Assembly: GCF_044389085.1 (NCBI RefSeq)
Contig: NZ_JBIRXP010000003.1
Location: 620,001-684,000 of the forward strand
DNA from: Isoptericola sp044389085
GTDB taxonomy: Bacteria > Actinomycetota > Actinomycetes > Actinomycetales > Cellulomonadaceae
DNA length: 64,000 bases
Direction: 5' to 3'
Shown here: positions 16,383 through 24,346 of the stretch, piece by piece
Layout: every line of letters starts with the position of its first letter
How positions within the stretch are numbered: position 1 is the first letter of the stretch
Notes under the pieces: generated by a model
Told to the model about the DNA's origin: nothing
Databases searched by the model: none
What the model saw: the letters and a program-made list of their open reading frames with translations, nothing else
Position numbers and translations under genes: made by a program

Positions 16383-17990
16383 TCAGGCGTCGCCGGCGAC
16401 GACCTCCCGGTCGGCGACGCGCTCGAGGACGAAGAAGTAGAGGGCTCCGTCGTCGGCGGCACCCCGCCCCGTCATCACCCCGAGGACGGCCTCGTCCGCG
16501 AGGCGCACGAAGTGGTCGATGATCGGCTGGCCGTCGTAGACCATCGAGGCCGTAGCGACGCCGTCGTGCACGACGGTGCGCAACGTCGCGCCCCCGCGGG
16601 CGAGGCGCGCGTCCGCGACGAGCGTGCCGTCGGGGCGCTCGCACACGATGGGGGACACGTCGTCGTCGGCGCCGAAGAGCTTGCCGAACCAGCCCGTCCG
16701 GGTGAGCAACCGCTGGGTGCGGTGCGCGGTGCTCACGCCGAAGCCGCGCCACAGCCCGCGCAGCTCGGCCGTCCGCACGGGCGGCAGGGAGCGCCACAGT
16801 GCGGGGAGGTCGGCCGCCGGGACCCGGCCCGAGCGGAGCCGTTGGACGAGGTCGTCCGCGTCGTCCCCGTCCTCGCGGACGTCGTGCGCCGGGGCGTCGG
16901 CGGCGTGCTCGTCCATCAGCAGCACCGGCTTGATCGTGCGCCCGGCACGGACGTCGTCGACCGCCGTCGCCACCTCGGAGAACGGGTAGGTGCGCACGAG
17001 CCGCTCGACCGGGAGCCGCCCGGCGCGCCACAGCGCGACCAGGGTGGGGACGTCGCGGGGCACGACGGCGTCGCCCTCGATGACGCCGGTCAGCGTGCGC
17101 CCCCACAGCACCTGCGTCTGCGACACCGTGACGCGGTTCGGCCCGGCGTGCAGCGCCACGGTCGCGCACACGCCACCCGGAGCCAGCGCGGCCAGCGCGA
17201 GGTCGATCGTCTCCTGCCGCCCGACGGTGTCGAGCACGTGCGTGGCGGCGAGCGTGCGGGCCGGCACGTCCTGCGGGGCGAAGGCCACGGTCGCGCCGAG
17301 CGCGAGCGCCAGGGCGCGGCGGTCGGGGTCCGGGTCGCTGACGACGACCTTGCCCACGCCCCGGTGCCGCGCCGCCATGACGCCCGCGAGCCCGGTCGTG
17401 CCCGCGCCGACGACGAGGACGGTGTCGCGAGGGCCGGGAGACAGCACGTTGAGGACGGTGCCCGCGCCGGTGAGGATCCCGCAGCCGAGCGGCGCCGCGA
17501 CCTGCCAGGGCACGTCGTCGTCGACGCGCACGGCGTTGGACGCGCGGGCGAGGGCGTGCGTCGCCCAGGACGACTGGCCCATCCAGCCGGTCGTCGCCGC
17601 CGCGCCGGCCACGACGGCGCGGGACCGGGGGCGGTAGTTGAGGTCGGCGAAGCGCGCGCACGAGGCGGGGTGGCCGTCCGCGCAGGCCTCGCACGCGCCG
17701 CACGAGTCGAAGCTGAGCACGACCCGGTCGCCGGGGCGCAGCGTCGCCACCCCTGGCCCGACCGCCTCCACGACCCCGGCGCCCTCGTGCCCGAAGACCG
17801 CGGGGAACCTGTCGCCGGCGCCCCCCGCCATGCCGAAGAGGTCCGTGGGGCAGACGCCGGACGCCGCGACGCGCACCAGGATCTCGCCGTCGCCGGGCCC
17901 GTCCAGCTCGATGTCCGTGAGGGTCGCGGGCTCGCCGGCCTCGCGCACCAGGGCGGCCACCGCCGCGGTCGTCGGTACCGGTGTCGGCAT
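16383..17990 (-). CDS. Zinc alcohol dehydrogenase fused to GXWXG and DUF4334 domains
   Basis: The first 360 or so residues are a medium-chain zinc dehydrogenase. The catalytic Cys is in ASGVCPTDLF, GHEGAGVVEAVG follows, the structural zinc loop CGACEACADGHPASC has four Cys, a second catalytic-site Cys is in LGCGILTGAGTV, and the NAD-binding loop is VVGAGTTGLAG. This pattern recalls aryl-alcohol dehydrogenases. After an acidic linker comes a GXWXG-type module (about 381-445, with LRGLWRGFGVSTAHRTQRLL) and a DUF4334-type module (about 446-525, with MVYDGQPIIDHFVR and ALYFFVLERV). Total length, 535 residues, is about 170 more than the family norm. ATG 17990 starts MPTPVPTTAAVA. The fusion is seen directly; the function of the tail is unknown. 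It is divergent from an SRPBCC gene. Confidence 0.88.
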   Translation of the reverse strand: MPTPVPTTAAVAALVREAGEPATLTDIELDGPGDGEILVRVAASGVCPTDLFGMAGGAGDRFPAVFGHEGAGVVEAVGPGVATLRPGDRVVLSFDSCGACEACADGHPASCARFADLNYRPRSRAVVAGAAATTGWMGQSSWATHALARASNAVRVDDDVPWQVAAPLGCGILTGAGTVLNVLSPGPRDTVLVVGAGTTGLAGVMAARHRGVGKVVVSDPDPDRRALALALGATVAFAPQDVPARTLAATHVLDTVGRQETIDLALAALAPGGVCATVALHAGPNRVTVSQTQVLWGRTLTGVIEGDAVVPRDVPTLVALWRAGRLPVERLVRTYPFSEVATAVDDVRAGRTIKPVLLMDEHAADAPAHDVREDGDDADDLVQRLRSGRVPAADLPALWRSLPPVRTAELRGLWRGFGVSTAHRTQRLLTRTGWFGKLFGADDDVSPIVCERPDGTLVADARLARGGATLRTVVHDGVATASMVYDGQPIIDHFVRLADEAVLGVMTGRGAADDGALYFFVLERVADREVVAGDA

Positions 17991-18066
17991 CTCGGGCTCC
18001 CTCGCCTCGTCACGATCGTCGTCGTGCCCGAGTGTGGCAGCGCACGGGCCGGAAGTCACGGTTCTT

Positions 18067-18082
18067 GTGAACGATGATTCAC
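18067..18082. promoter_or_regulatory. Inverted repeat between the dehydrogenase and SRPBCC genes
   Basis: GTGAA and TTCAC form perfect arms around a 6-base spacer. The repeat lies where the -35 region of the SRPBCC gene should be, and within the 120-base divergent region. It is a candidate operator for an unseen regulator. Confidence 0.35.
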
Positions 18083-18098
18083 GTCGGTGGCGCAGGCC

Positions 18099-18104
18099 TA
18101 CGAT
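18099..18104 (+). promoter_or_regulatory. Candidate -10 box of the SRPBCC gene (leaderless)
   Basis: TACGAT fits TANNNT and ends 6 bases before GTG 18111. Confidence 0.5.
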
Positions 18105-18110
18105 CGCCGG

Positions 18111-18566
18111 GTGCCGACGATCGTGCTGACCACCGAGATCCCCGCGCCGCCGGAGGCGTGCTTCGCCGCCAGCCTGTCGGTCGACGCGCACACGGCGTCG
18201 ATGCGCCGGTCGGGGGAGCGCGCGGTGGCGGGCGTGACGTCCGGGGAGATGGGCCTCGGCGACACCGTCACCTGGCGCGCACGGCACTTCGGCGTCACCT
18301 TCCGCATGACGTCGCGGATCAGCGCTCACGACGCGCCGCACCGGTTCGTCGACGAGCAGGTGGCCGGCCCGTTCCGCCGGTGGTGGCACGAGCACCGGTT
18401 CGAGCCGGTACCCGGCGGCACGCGGATGACGGACAGGGTGGAGTTCGTCGCCCCCGCGGGCCCGCTGGGCCGTCTGGTGGAGTGGTGGGTGCTGACGCGC
18501 TACATGACGCGGCTGCTGCGCACCCGCAACGAGTGGCTCGCGTCGTCGCTCTCCTCGCGCGCCTGA
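18111..18566 (+). CDS. SRPBCC-family (START-like) ligand-binding protein
   Basis: This 151-residue protein matches the small polyketide cyclase/START-like family: it begins VPTIVLTTEIPAPPEACF, the usual N-terminal strand and helix, and continues to RFVDEQVAGPFRRWWHEHRF and TRMTDRVEFVAPAGPLGRLV. The last helix ends in Arg-rich RLLRTRNEWL. Such proteins bind hydrophobic ligands; some are cyclases or hydrolase-like enzymes. GTG 18111 is chosen over an in-frame GTG at 18087 because of the TACGAT box six bases before it. It is divergent from the dehydrogenase fusion gene, so a shared small-molecule theme is possible but unproven. Confidence 0.85.
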   Translation: MPTIVLTTEIPAPPEACFAASLSVDAHTASMRRSGERAVAGVTSGEMGLGDTVTWRARHFGVTFRMTSRISAHDAPHRFVDEQVAGPFRRWWHEHRFEPVPGGTRMTDRVEFVAPAGPLGRLVEWWVLTRYMTRLLRTRNEWLASSLSSRA

Positions 18567-18632
18567 GCGCCGCGCGGGGCGAGGTGCGCGACACCACACG
18601 GGAGCGGTCAGGCAAGGTCCAGCCGGGCTGCT

Positions 18633-18638
18633 TACCCT
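18633..18638 (+). promoter_or_regulatory. Candidate -10 box of the PAP2 gene (leaderless)
   Basis: TACCCT fits TANNNT and ends 7 bases before ATG 18646. Confidence 0.45.
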
Positions 18639-18645
18639 GGGCCCG

Positions 18646-19416
18646 ATGTTGCTCCAGGCTCCCACCGCGCCCGCGCGCGCCCTCGAAGGCTCGCGCCGCG
18701 GCACCCCCGGGGTGCGTGCGCGGCGGCGGGCGGGCGACCCCCTCGCCCGGCTCACGTCGGCCCCGGTGCTCCTGGCCGGCCTGGTCGTCGTGACGCTCCT
18801 GGCGGCCGGCCCGTTCCAGGGGGTCGACGAGGCCGCGCACGGGTACTGGGCCAGGACGCTGACCCCGGGGCTGCAGCCCTTCATCCAGCACGTGCTCGAC
18901 CCGATCGCCGGGCAGGCGGTCTGCCTGCCCGTCCTCCTGGCCGTGGCGGTCACCCTGTCGTGGCGGCACCGCACCTGGCGCCCGCTGTGGTGCGCCGCCA
19001 TGGCCGAGCTGGCGTTCTACGGGGGAGTGGGGCTCCTCAAGGTCGTCCTCGCGCGGCCGGCCCCCACGACGGACGACGCCGACCTGTTCGGCGGCGGGCT
19101 CCGCGAGCTCGGCTGGAGCGGGATCAGCTTCCCGTCGGGGCACGCGGCCGAGGCGGTGCTGATCTACGGCACGGCCGTCTACCTGGTCGGGCGCTGGACG
19201 AGCGCGTCGTCGCGCACCATGGCGGCCCTGCGGCTCGGTGTCGGCCTGATCGCGCTCAACGCCGTCGCCGTGTCCTACTACCTCGGCTGGCACTGGATCA
19301 GCGACCTGGTGGGCGGGCTGCTCGTCGGCGGCCTGCTGCTGCGCCTCCTCGTCGAGGCGGACCGGCTCGGGTGGCGGCCCCGGCCCCGACGGGACGTCGT
19401 CGCCCGGCACCTCTGA
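18646..19416 (+). CDS. PAP2-family membrane phosphatase
   Basis: This 256-residue integral membrane protein has the three phosphatase motifs: KVVLARP (about residues 134-140), FPSGHAAEA (about 163-171) and, as the third, SYYLGWHWISDLVGG with the active His and Asp. Five or six hydrophobic segments surround them. Such enzymes dephosphorylate lipid phosphates or undecaprenyl pyrophosphate at the outer membrane face. The basic N-terminus suggests an inside location. The stop codon lies inside the first unit of a four-copy 12-base tandem repeat that continues downstream. The exact lipid is unknown. Confidence 0.9.
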   Translation: MLLQAPTAPARALEGSRRGTPGVRARRRAGDPLARLTSAPVLLAGLVVVTLLAAGPFQGVDEAAHGYWARTLTPGLQPFIQHVLDPIAGQAVCLPVLLAVAVTLSWRHRTWRPLWCAAMAELAFYGGVGLLKVVLARPAPTTDDADLFGGGLRELGWSGISFPSGHAAEAVLIYGTAVYLVGRWTSASSRTMAALRLGVGLIALNAVAVSYYLGWHWISDLVGGLLVGGLLLRLLVEADRLGWRPRPRRDVVARHL

Positions 19417-19454
19417 CCGCACCTCTGACCGCACCTCTGGCCGCACCTCTGCCC
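19407..19454. repeat. 12-base tandem repeat, four copies, spanning the PAP2 stop codon
   Basis: Units are GCACCTCTGACC, the same again, GCACCTCTGGCC and GCACCTCTGCCC. The first unit holds the last codons and the TGA of the phosphatase gene, so a copy number change would not disturb the protein but would alter the 3' untranslated region. Confidence 0.95.
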
Positions 19455-19520
19455 GCGTGGGCCTCGCGCCTCCAGGAAATCCGTTGTCCCGCGACGTCAC
19501 GCACTGCAAGGGTGGCCGCC

Positions 19521-20330
19521 GTGAACGCACCTTCCGCCGACGGCGACCCGGCTCGCCTCCTCGCGGCCTACGACGACCAGCTCCGGACCGACGCCGAGAC
19601 GCCGGGCGCCCTCGCCGTGACCCGGCTGGGGCCGCTGCGCCTGGTCACGTTCACCGGCGGTCGCGGGTTCGTCACCTACCGCGACCTCGACGGCGCCGAC
19701 GCCGCGACCGTCCGCGGGTTCGTCGCGTCGGCGCTCGCGCACTTCCACGAGGACGCGACGATCACGGACGTCGAGTGGAAGACCCGCGGGCACGACGTCG
19801 CTCCCGGCCTGCACGAGGCGCTGGTCGACCACGGCTTCGCGCCGCAGGAGCCGGAGTCGATCATGATCGGCGACGCGCGGCTCCTCGTCGCGGACGTCCC
19901 GCTGCCGGACGGCGTCACCCTGCGCCGCGTCAGCGCGGAGGCGGACGTCCGCGCGATGTCCGCGATGGCCGACGAGGTGTTCGGCGACGACCCGGCGACC
20001 TCCGGGCACGCCGACCAGATCCTCCACCGCCAGGAGCGCGACCCGGACATGGAGCTGTGGGTCGCCGAGGCGGACGGGCAGGTGATCAGCGCCGGCCGCC
20101 TCGAGCCCGTGCCCGGCACCGAGTTCGCGGGGCTGTGGGGCGGCTCGACGCGGCCCGAGTGGCGGGGCCGCGGGATCTACCGGGCGCTGACCGCGGCGCG
20201 CGCACGGTCCGCCGTCGAGCGCGGCAAGCTCTACCTGCACAGCGACTCGACCGAGTTCTCCCGGCCCATCCTGGAGCGCTCGGGCCTGGTGAAGGTGTCC
20301 ACCACCACCCCGTACGAGTGGCGACGCTGA
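19521..20330 (+). CDS. GNAT-family acetyltransferase
   Basis: This 269-residue protein has a C-terminal GNAT domain: LWVAEADGQVISAGRLEPVP, then the acetyl-CoA loop GSTRPEWRGRGIYRALTAAR, then LYLHSDSTEFSRPILERSG. The N-terminal half (about residues 1-120) has no motif I can name but begins with a helix-rich segment (LLAAYDDQLRTDAETPGALA). GTG 19521 is preferred over GTG 19512 because AAGGG lies 8 bases before it. The short upstream region holds the tandem repeat. The substrate is unknown. Confidence 0.83.
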   Translation: MNAPSADGDPARLLAAYDDQLRTDAETPGALAVTRLGPLRLVTFTGGRGFVTYRDLDGADAATVRGFVASALAHFHEDATITDVEWKTRGHDVAPGLHEALVDHGFAPQEPESIMIGDARLLVADVPLPDGVTLRRVSAEADVRAMSAMADEVFGDDPATSGHADQILHRQERDPDMELWVAEADGQVISAGRLEPVPGTEFAGLWGGSTRPEWRGRGIYRALTAARARSAVERGKLYLHSDSTEFSRPILERSGLVKVSTTTPYEWRR

Positions 20331-20478
20331 GGACCAGCCATGACGCCAGGTCGGTGACGGTATGACGGTGTCCGGCCCCGGCCACAGGTGGTGTCCCTGA
20401 CGTTGCGCCCAGATACCGGATTGGTCACGGTTCCGGGCTCAAAGCGGGCGAAGGGTATGTGCGGGTCCCGAACGTGAC

Positions 20479-20484
20479 TAGAGT
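20479..20484 (+). promoter_or_regulatory. Candidate -10 box of the peptide importer operon
   Basis: TAGAGT fits TANNNT and lies 91 bases before the GTG start. No convincing -35 was seen. Transcription from here would give a leader holding two hairpins. Confidence 0.5.
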
Positions 20485-20486
20485 CT

Positions 20487-20510
20487 CCCGCGCACAGTGC
20501 AGTGCGCGGG
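20487..20510 (+). promoter_or_regulatory. Hairpin at the transcript start of the peptide importer operon
   Basis: CCCGCGCAC and GTGCGCGGG form a perfect 9-base stem around the loop AGTGCA, starting two bases after the -10 box. It would be either an operator overlapping the start site or a 5' cap hairpin of the mRNA. Confidence 0.5.
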
Positions 20511-20525
20511 CACACGCGCCTGCAC

Positions 20526-20554
20526 CTCACCGAGGGGTGATCCCCGCCGGTGAG
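20526..20554 (+). promoter_or_regulatory. Second hairpin in the peptide importer leader
   Basis: An outer stem CTCACC/GGTGAG encloses an inner GGGG/CCCC stem with the loop TGAT. It ends 11 bases before the AGGAGG ribosome site at 20566-20571, so folding could affect access to it. Confidence 0.4.
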
Positions 20555-20575
20555 CGACTCAACTCAGGAGGACAC

Positions 20576-22198
20576 GTGACACCTCGACGACGACTTGCAG
20601 GCATCGGGGCCTTCACCCTCGCCTCGGCCCTGCTGCTGTCCGCGTGCGGAGGGGGCTCGGGCGACAGCCCCGAGGCCACGGGCGAGAACGGTTCGACGAC
20701 CGGCATCGTGACCGTCAGCAACGGCGAGCCGCAGAACCCGCTCATCCCCACGATGACCAACGAGACCTACGGGTCCAAGGTCATCAACAACCTTTTCGCC
20801 GGCCTGGTGTACTACGACGCCGAGGGCGCCGTGCACAACGAGATGGCCGAGTCCATCGACACGGACGACCAGCAGACGTACACGATCACGATCAAGGACG
20901 GCTGGACGTTCACTGACGGTACGCCCGTCACGGCGCAGAGCTACGTCGACGCGTGGAACTACGGCGCCAAGCTGTCGAACGCGCAGAACCTGTCGTACTT
21001 CTTCGAGCCCATCGAGGGCTTCTCGTACGACGAGGACTCGGAGCTCACCGGCCTCAAGGTCGTCTCCGACACCGAGTTCACGGTGAAGCTGTCGCAGCCG
21101 GAGTCCGACTTCCCGACCCGTCTGGGCTACGCGGCGTTCATGCCGCTGCCCGAGTCGTTCTTCGACGACCCGGAGGCCTTCGGCGAGACGCCGGTCGGCA
21201 ACGGCCCCTACCAGCTGGACTCGTGGGAGCACAACCAGCAGATCTCGCTGCGCCCGAACGAGGACTACCAGGGTGAGCGCAAGGTCCAGAACGGTGGCAT
21301 CGACCTGATCGCCTACACGGAGGAGGACACCGCGTACAACGACCTCCTCTCGGGCAACCTGGACATCGTCACCAACGTCCCGTCGTCGGCCTTCGCCACG
21401 TTCGAGGACGACCTGGGCGACCGTGCGGTGAACCAGGCCTCGGCCGTCATCCAGGTCGTCAACGTGCCGGAGTACCTGCCGGAGTACGGCGGCGAGGCCG
21501 GCCACCTGCGTCGCCAGGCCATCTCGATGGCGATCGACCGCGACCAGATCACCGAGACGATCTACAACGGCTCGCGCACCCCGGCGACCGACTTCACGTC
21601 GCCGGTCATCGACGGTTGGTCGGACGACATCCCGGGCAACGAGGTGCTGTCCTACAACCCGGACGAGGCCAAGAAGCTCTGGGCCCAGGCCGAGGACATC
21701 GAGGCGTGGGGCGACAAGCCCATCACGATCGCCTCGAACGCCGACTCCGACCACCAGACCTGGGTGGACGCCGTCTGCAACAACGTCCGTTCGGTGCTCG
21801 GCGTCGAGTGCGAGTTCGCGCCGTTCCCGACGTTCGACGAGTTCCTCGACGCCCGTGACAAGGAGACCCTGACGGGCCTCTTCCGTGGCGGCTGGCAGGC
21901 CGACTACCCGGCCATGAGCAACTTCCTCGGCCCGATCTACGGCACGGGCGCCGGCTCGAACGACATGGGCTACTCGAGCAAGGAGTTCGACGCCAAGCTC
22001 AAGGAGGCCAACGGGGCGGACACGCCCGAGGCCGCCATCGAGCTCTACAAGGAGGCCCAGACGATCCTGTTCAAGGACATGCCGGGTATCCCGCTCTGGT
22101 ACCAGAACGTCACGGCCGGCTACGGCGAGGACGTCGACAACGTGGTGTTCGGCTGGGACAGCGACCCGCTGCTGTACCAGGTCACGAAGGCTGAGTGA
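20576..22198 (+). CDS. Peptide/solute-binding lipoprotein of an Opp/Dpp-type ABC importer
   Basis: This 540-residue family 5 extracellular solute-binding protein captures oligopeptides or a related solute outside the membrane. The start is GTG 20576, five bases after a perfect AGGAGG. A lipoprotein signal is clear: MTPRRRLAGIGAFTLASALL followed by the lipobox LSAC with Cys24 as the lipidated residue. After a Gly/Ser linker the family pattern appears in TYTITIKDGWTFTDGTPVTA and in PVGNGPYQLDSWEHNQQ. It heads an operon with two permeases and a fused double ATPase, separated from them by 251 bases with two strong hairpins. That layout suits making more binding protein than transporter. Codon choice is notably biased toward C-ending codons, as in highly expressed genes. 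Confidence 0.95.
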   Translation: MTPRRRLAGIGAFTLASALLLSACGGGSGDSPEATGENGSTTGIVTVSNGEPQNPLIPTMTNETYGSKVINNLFAGLVYYDAEGAVHNEMAESIDTDDQQTYTITIKDGWTFTDGTPVTAQSYVDAWNYGAKLSNAQNLSYFFEPIEGFSYDEDSELTGLKVVSDTEFTVKLSQPESDFPTRLGYAAFMPLPESFFDDPEAFGETPVGNGPYQLDSWEHNQQISLRPNEDYQGERKVQNGGIDLIAYTEEDTAYNDLLSGNLDIVTNVPSSAFATFEDDLGDRAVNQASAVIQVVNVPEYLPEYGGEAGHLRRQAISMAIDRDQITETIYNGSRTPATDFTSPVIDGWSDDIPGNEVLSYNPDEAKKLWAQAEDIEAWGDKPITIASNADSDHQTWVDAVCNNVRSVLGVECEFAPFPTFDEFLDARDKETLTGLFRGGWQADYPAMSNFLGPIYGTGAGSNDMGYSSKEFDAKLKEANGADTPEAAIELYKEAQTILFKDMPGIPLWYQNVTAGYGEDVDNVVFGWDSDPLLYQVTKAE

Positions 22199-22219
22199 TA
22201 CTCGGTCTGTGCCGGTCAA

Positions 22220-22269
22220 CCGGCCCGGGGACGGTGGGGCGCACGCCCGTGACGCTCTCCCCGGGCCGG
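22220..22269 (+). terminator. Hairpin 22 bases after the binding-protein stop
   Basis: CCGGCCCGGGG and CCCCGGGCCGG form a perfect 11-base stem, with a further small stem in the 28-base loop. No T-run follows. It is probably a partial terminator or an mRNA 3' stabiliser. Confidence 0.6.
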
Positions 22270-22332
22270 TCGTCCGATTCGGAGGCTCCCGTCCGCGTCC
22301 TGTAGCGTCGCGGGCGGCCACCCGACTGTGAG

Positions 22333-22369
22333 GGGGGCGGGGCGTGCTGACGAAGCACGCTCCGCCCCC
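22333..22369 (+). terminator. Second hairpin between binding protein and permease
   Basis: A 16-base stem with one G-T pair runs from GGGGGCGGGGCGTGCT to AGCACGCTCCGCCCCC around the loop GACGA. A smaller GTCCGG/CCGGAC stem follows at 22376-22397. Together with the first hairpin it could lower expression of the downstream permeases. Confidence 0.6.
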
Positions 22370-22449
22370 GCCCCTGTCCGGGCAAAGGCGGCCGGACAAC
22401 GACCCGTAGCCCGGGGAACCCCCCGGAGCGAACGAGGAGAAAAACACGC

Positions 22450-23376
22450 ATGCTCTGGTATCTCGGACGCAGGCTCCTGCAGGTGATCCCTGTGTTCCTG
22501 GGGGCGACCCTCCTGCTCTATGCGCTCGTGTTCCTGCGGCCCGGTGACCCCGTGGCCGGCCTGGGTGGGGAGCGTGGGCTCCCCGAGGCCGTGCAGGAAC
22601 AGATTCGTCAGCAGTACAACCTGGACGAGCCGTTCATCGTCCAGTACCTGCTCTTCCTCAAGGGCGTCTTCACGCTCGACTTCGGCGTCGACTTCCGCGG
22701 CCGCGACATCCTGGACGTGATCGCGCAGGCGCTGCCCGTCACCTTCCAGCTCGCGCTCATGGCGCTCGTCATCGAGGCCGTCTTCGGCATCGCCTTCGGC
22801 CTCATCGCCGGGATGCGCAAGGGCGGGATCTTCGACGGCACCGTCCTGGTGATCAGCCTCCTGGTGATCTCCGTGCCGACGTTCGTCATCGGCTTCGTGC
22901 TGCAGTTCGTCATGGGCGTCAAGCTCGGCTGGTTCCCCGTGACGGTGGGACGAGACCCGAACTTCTACAGCCTGCTGCTACCAGCCATCGTGCTGGCGGC
23001 GACGTCCTTCGCGTACGTGCTCCGCCTGACCCGCACCTCGGTCACCGAGAACCTCAGCGCCGACTACGTCCGCACCGCGCGCGCCAAGGGCCTGAGCCGC
23101 TCGCAGGTCACCGGCCGTCACGTGCTGCGCAACTCCCTCATCCCCGTCGTCACGTTCCTGGGCGCCGACCTGGGCAACCTCATGGGTGGCGCGATCGTGA
23201 CGGAGGGCATCTTCAACATCAACGGCGTCGGGGGCACGCTCTACCAGTCGATCATCCGCGGCGAGAACATCACCGTGGTCTCGCTCACGACCGTGCTGGT
23301 CATCGTCTACATCCTGGCGAACCTGCTCGTCGACCTCCTCTACGCCGCCCTCGACCCGAGGATCCGCTATGCCTGA
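22450..23376 (+). CDS. ABC transporter permease, OppB/DppB type
   Basis: This 308-residue membrane protein has six predicted spans. The N-terminus MLWYLGRRLLQVIPVFLGAT is the family start, and the ATPase-contacting EAA-type loop reads YVRTARAKGLSRSQVTGRHV. A periplasmic LPEAVQEQIRQQYNLDEPF loop follows the first span, as in OppB. ATG 22450 is preceded by GAACGAGGAG. The gene overlaps the next permease by 8 bases. It would form the translocation channel for the solute bound by the preceding lipoprotein. Confidence 0.95.
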   Translation: MLWYLGRRLLQVIPVFLGATLLLYALVFLRPGDPVAGLGGERGLPEAVQEQIRQQYNLDEPFIVQYLLFLKGVFTLDFGVDFRGRDILDVIAQALPVTFQLALMALVIEAVFGIAFGLIAGMRKGGIFDGTVLVISLLVISVPTFVIGFVLQFVMGVKLGWFPVTVGRDPNFYSLLLPAIVLAATSFAYVLRLTRTSVTENLSADYVRTARAKGLSRSQVTGRHVLRNSLIPVVTFLGADLGNLMGGAIVTEGIFNINGVGGTLYQSIIRGENITVVSLTTVLVIVYILANLLVDLLYAALDPRIRYA

Positions 23377-24346
23377 GAACCGTTTCGAGACCGTGCCCGG
23401 CGGGCGCCGACCGCGCCCGGGGCAGGAACACTTCGCCGCGGAGGTCGACGAGGGCGGCCTCGGCGCCGTCGACGCCGTCAAGGACGGAGAGGCGCCGTCG
23501 AGCCTGTGGCGTGACGCCTGGCGCGAGATGCGCCGCCGCCCGATGTTCTGGGTGGCCGGCGCGATCATCGTGCTGGTCGTGACCGTCGCGGCGTTCCCGC
23601 AGTGGTTCACGGACATCCACCCGCGCTTCGAGTGCGAGCTCCCGAAGTCGCTCTCCGGGCCGGAGCCGGGCCACCCGTTCGGCTTCGACCGGCAGGGTTG
23701 CGACATCTTCGCCCGCACCATCTACGGCGCGCGCGCGTCCGTCCTCGTGGGCGTCATGTCCACCGTGATGGTCGTGATCCTCGGGACGCTCATGGGTGCC
23801 ATCGCCGGCTACTACGGCGGCTGGTGGGACTCGATCCTCTCGCGCATCACCGACATCTTCTTCGCGATCCCGCTGGTGCTCGCCGCCATCGTCATCATGT
23901 CGATCACGACGAACCGCACGAGCTTCACGGTGGCCCTGGTGCTCGCCTCGTTCGGATGGACCTCCATCGCCCGCATCACGCGAGGCACCGTGATGTCCGT
24001 GAAGAACAACGAGTTCGTCACCGCGGCACGGTCGCTCGGCATGGGACGCGGCCAGATCCTGCTCAGGCACGTGCTGCCCAACTCGGCCGCGCCGATCATC
24101 GTGTACGCGACGGTCGCGCTGGGCACGTTCATCGTCGCCGAGGCCACGCTGAGCTTCCTCGGCATCGGCCTCCCGCCGAGCACGGTCTCGTGGGGCGGGG
24201 ACATCTCGCAGGCCCAGGCGTCCATCCGCCAGGCTCCCGAGATCCTGTTCTACCCGGCAGGCGGCCTGGCCCTCACGGTGCTCGGCTTCCTCATGATGGG
24301 CGACGTCGTGCGCGACGCCCTCGACCCGAAGGCACGGAAGCGATGA
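23369..24346 (+). CDS. ABC transporter permease, OppC/DppC type
   Basis: This 325-residue partner permease has an N-terminal cytoplasmic stretch of about 60 residues and then six spans. The motifs DRQGCDIFARTIYGARASVL and FVTAARSLGMGRGQILLRHV (the EAA loop) identify OppC. ATG 23369 overlaps the preceding permease by 8 bases, and its own stop overlaps the ATPase start by 4 (ATGA), so these three genes are tightly coupled. Confidence 0.95.
   Translation: MPENRFETVPGGRRPRPGQEHFAAEVDEGGLGAVDAVKDGEAPSSLWRDAWREMRRRPMFWVAGAIIVLVVTVAAFPQWFTDIHPRFECELPKSLSGPEPGHPFGFDRQGCDIFARTIYGARASVLVGVMSTVMVVILGTLMGAIAGYYGGWWDSILSRITDIFFAIPLVLAAIVIMSITTNRTSFTVALVLASFGWTSIARITRGTVMSVKNNEFVTAARSLGMGRGQILLRHVLPNSAAPIIVYATVALGTFIVAEATLSFLGIGLPPSTVSWGGDISQAQASIRQAPEILFYPAGGLALTVLGFLMMGDVVRDALDPKARKR

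Noticed and set aside
18087..18110. Upstream GTG start for the SRPBCC protein
   Set aside because: It would place the start before the TACGAT box and the extra residues do not match the family start.
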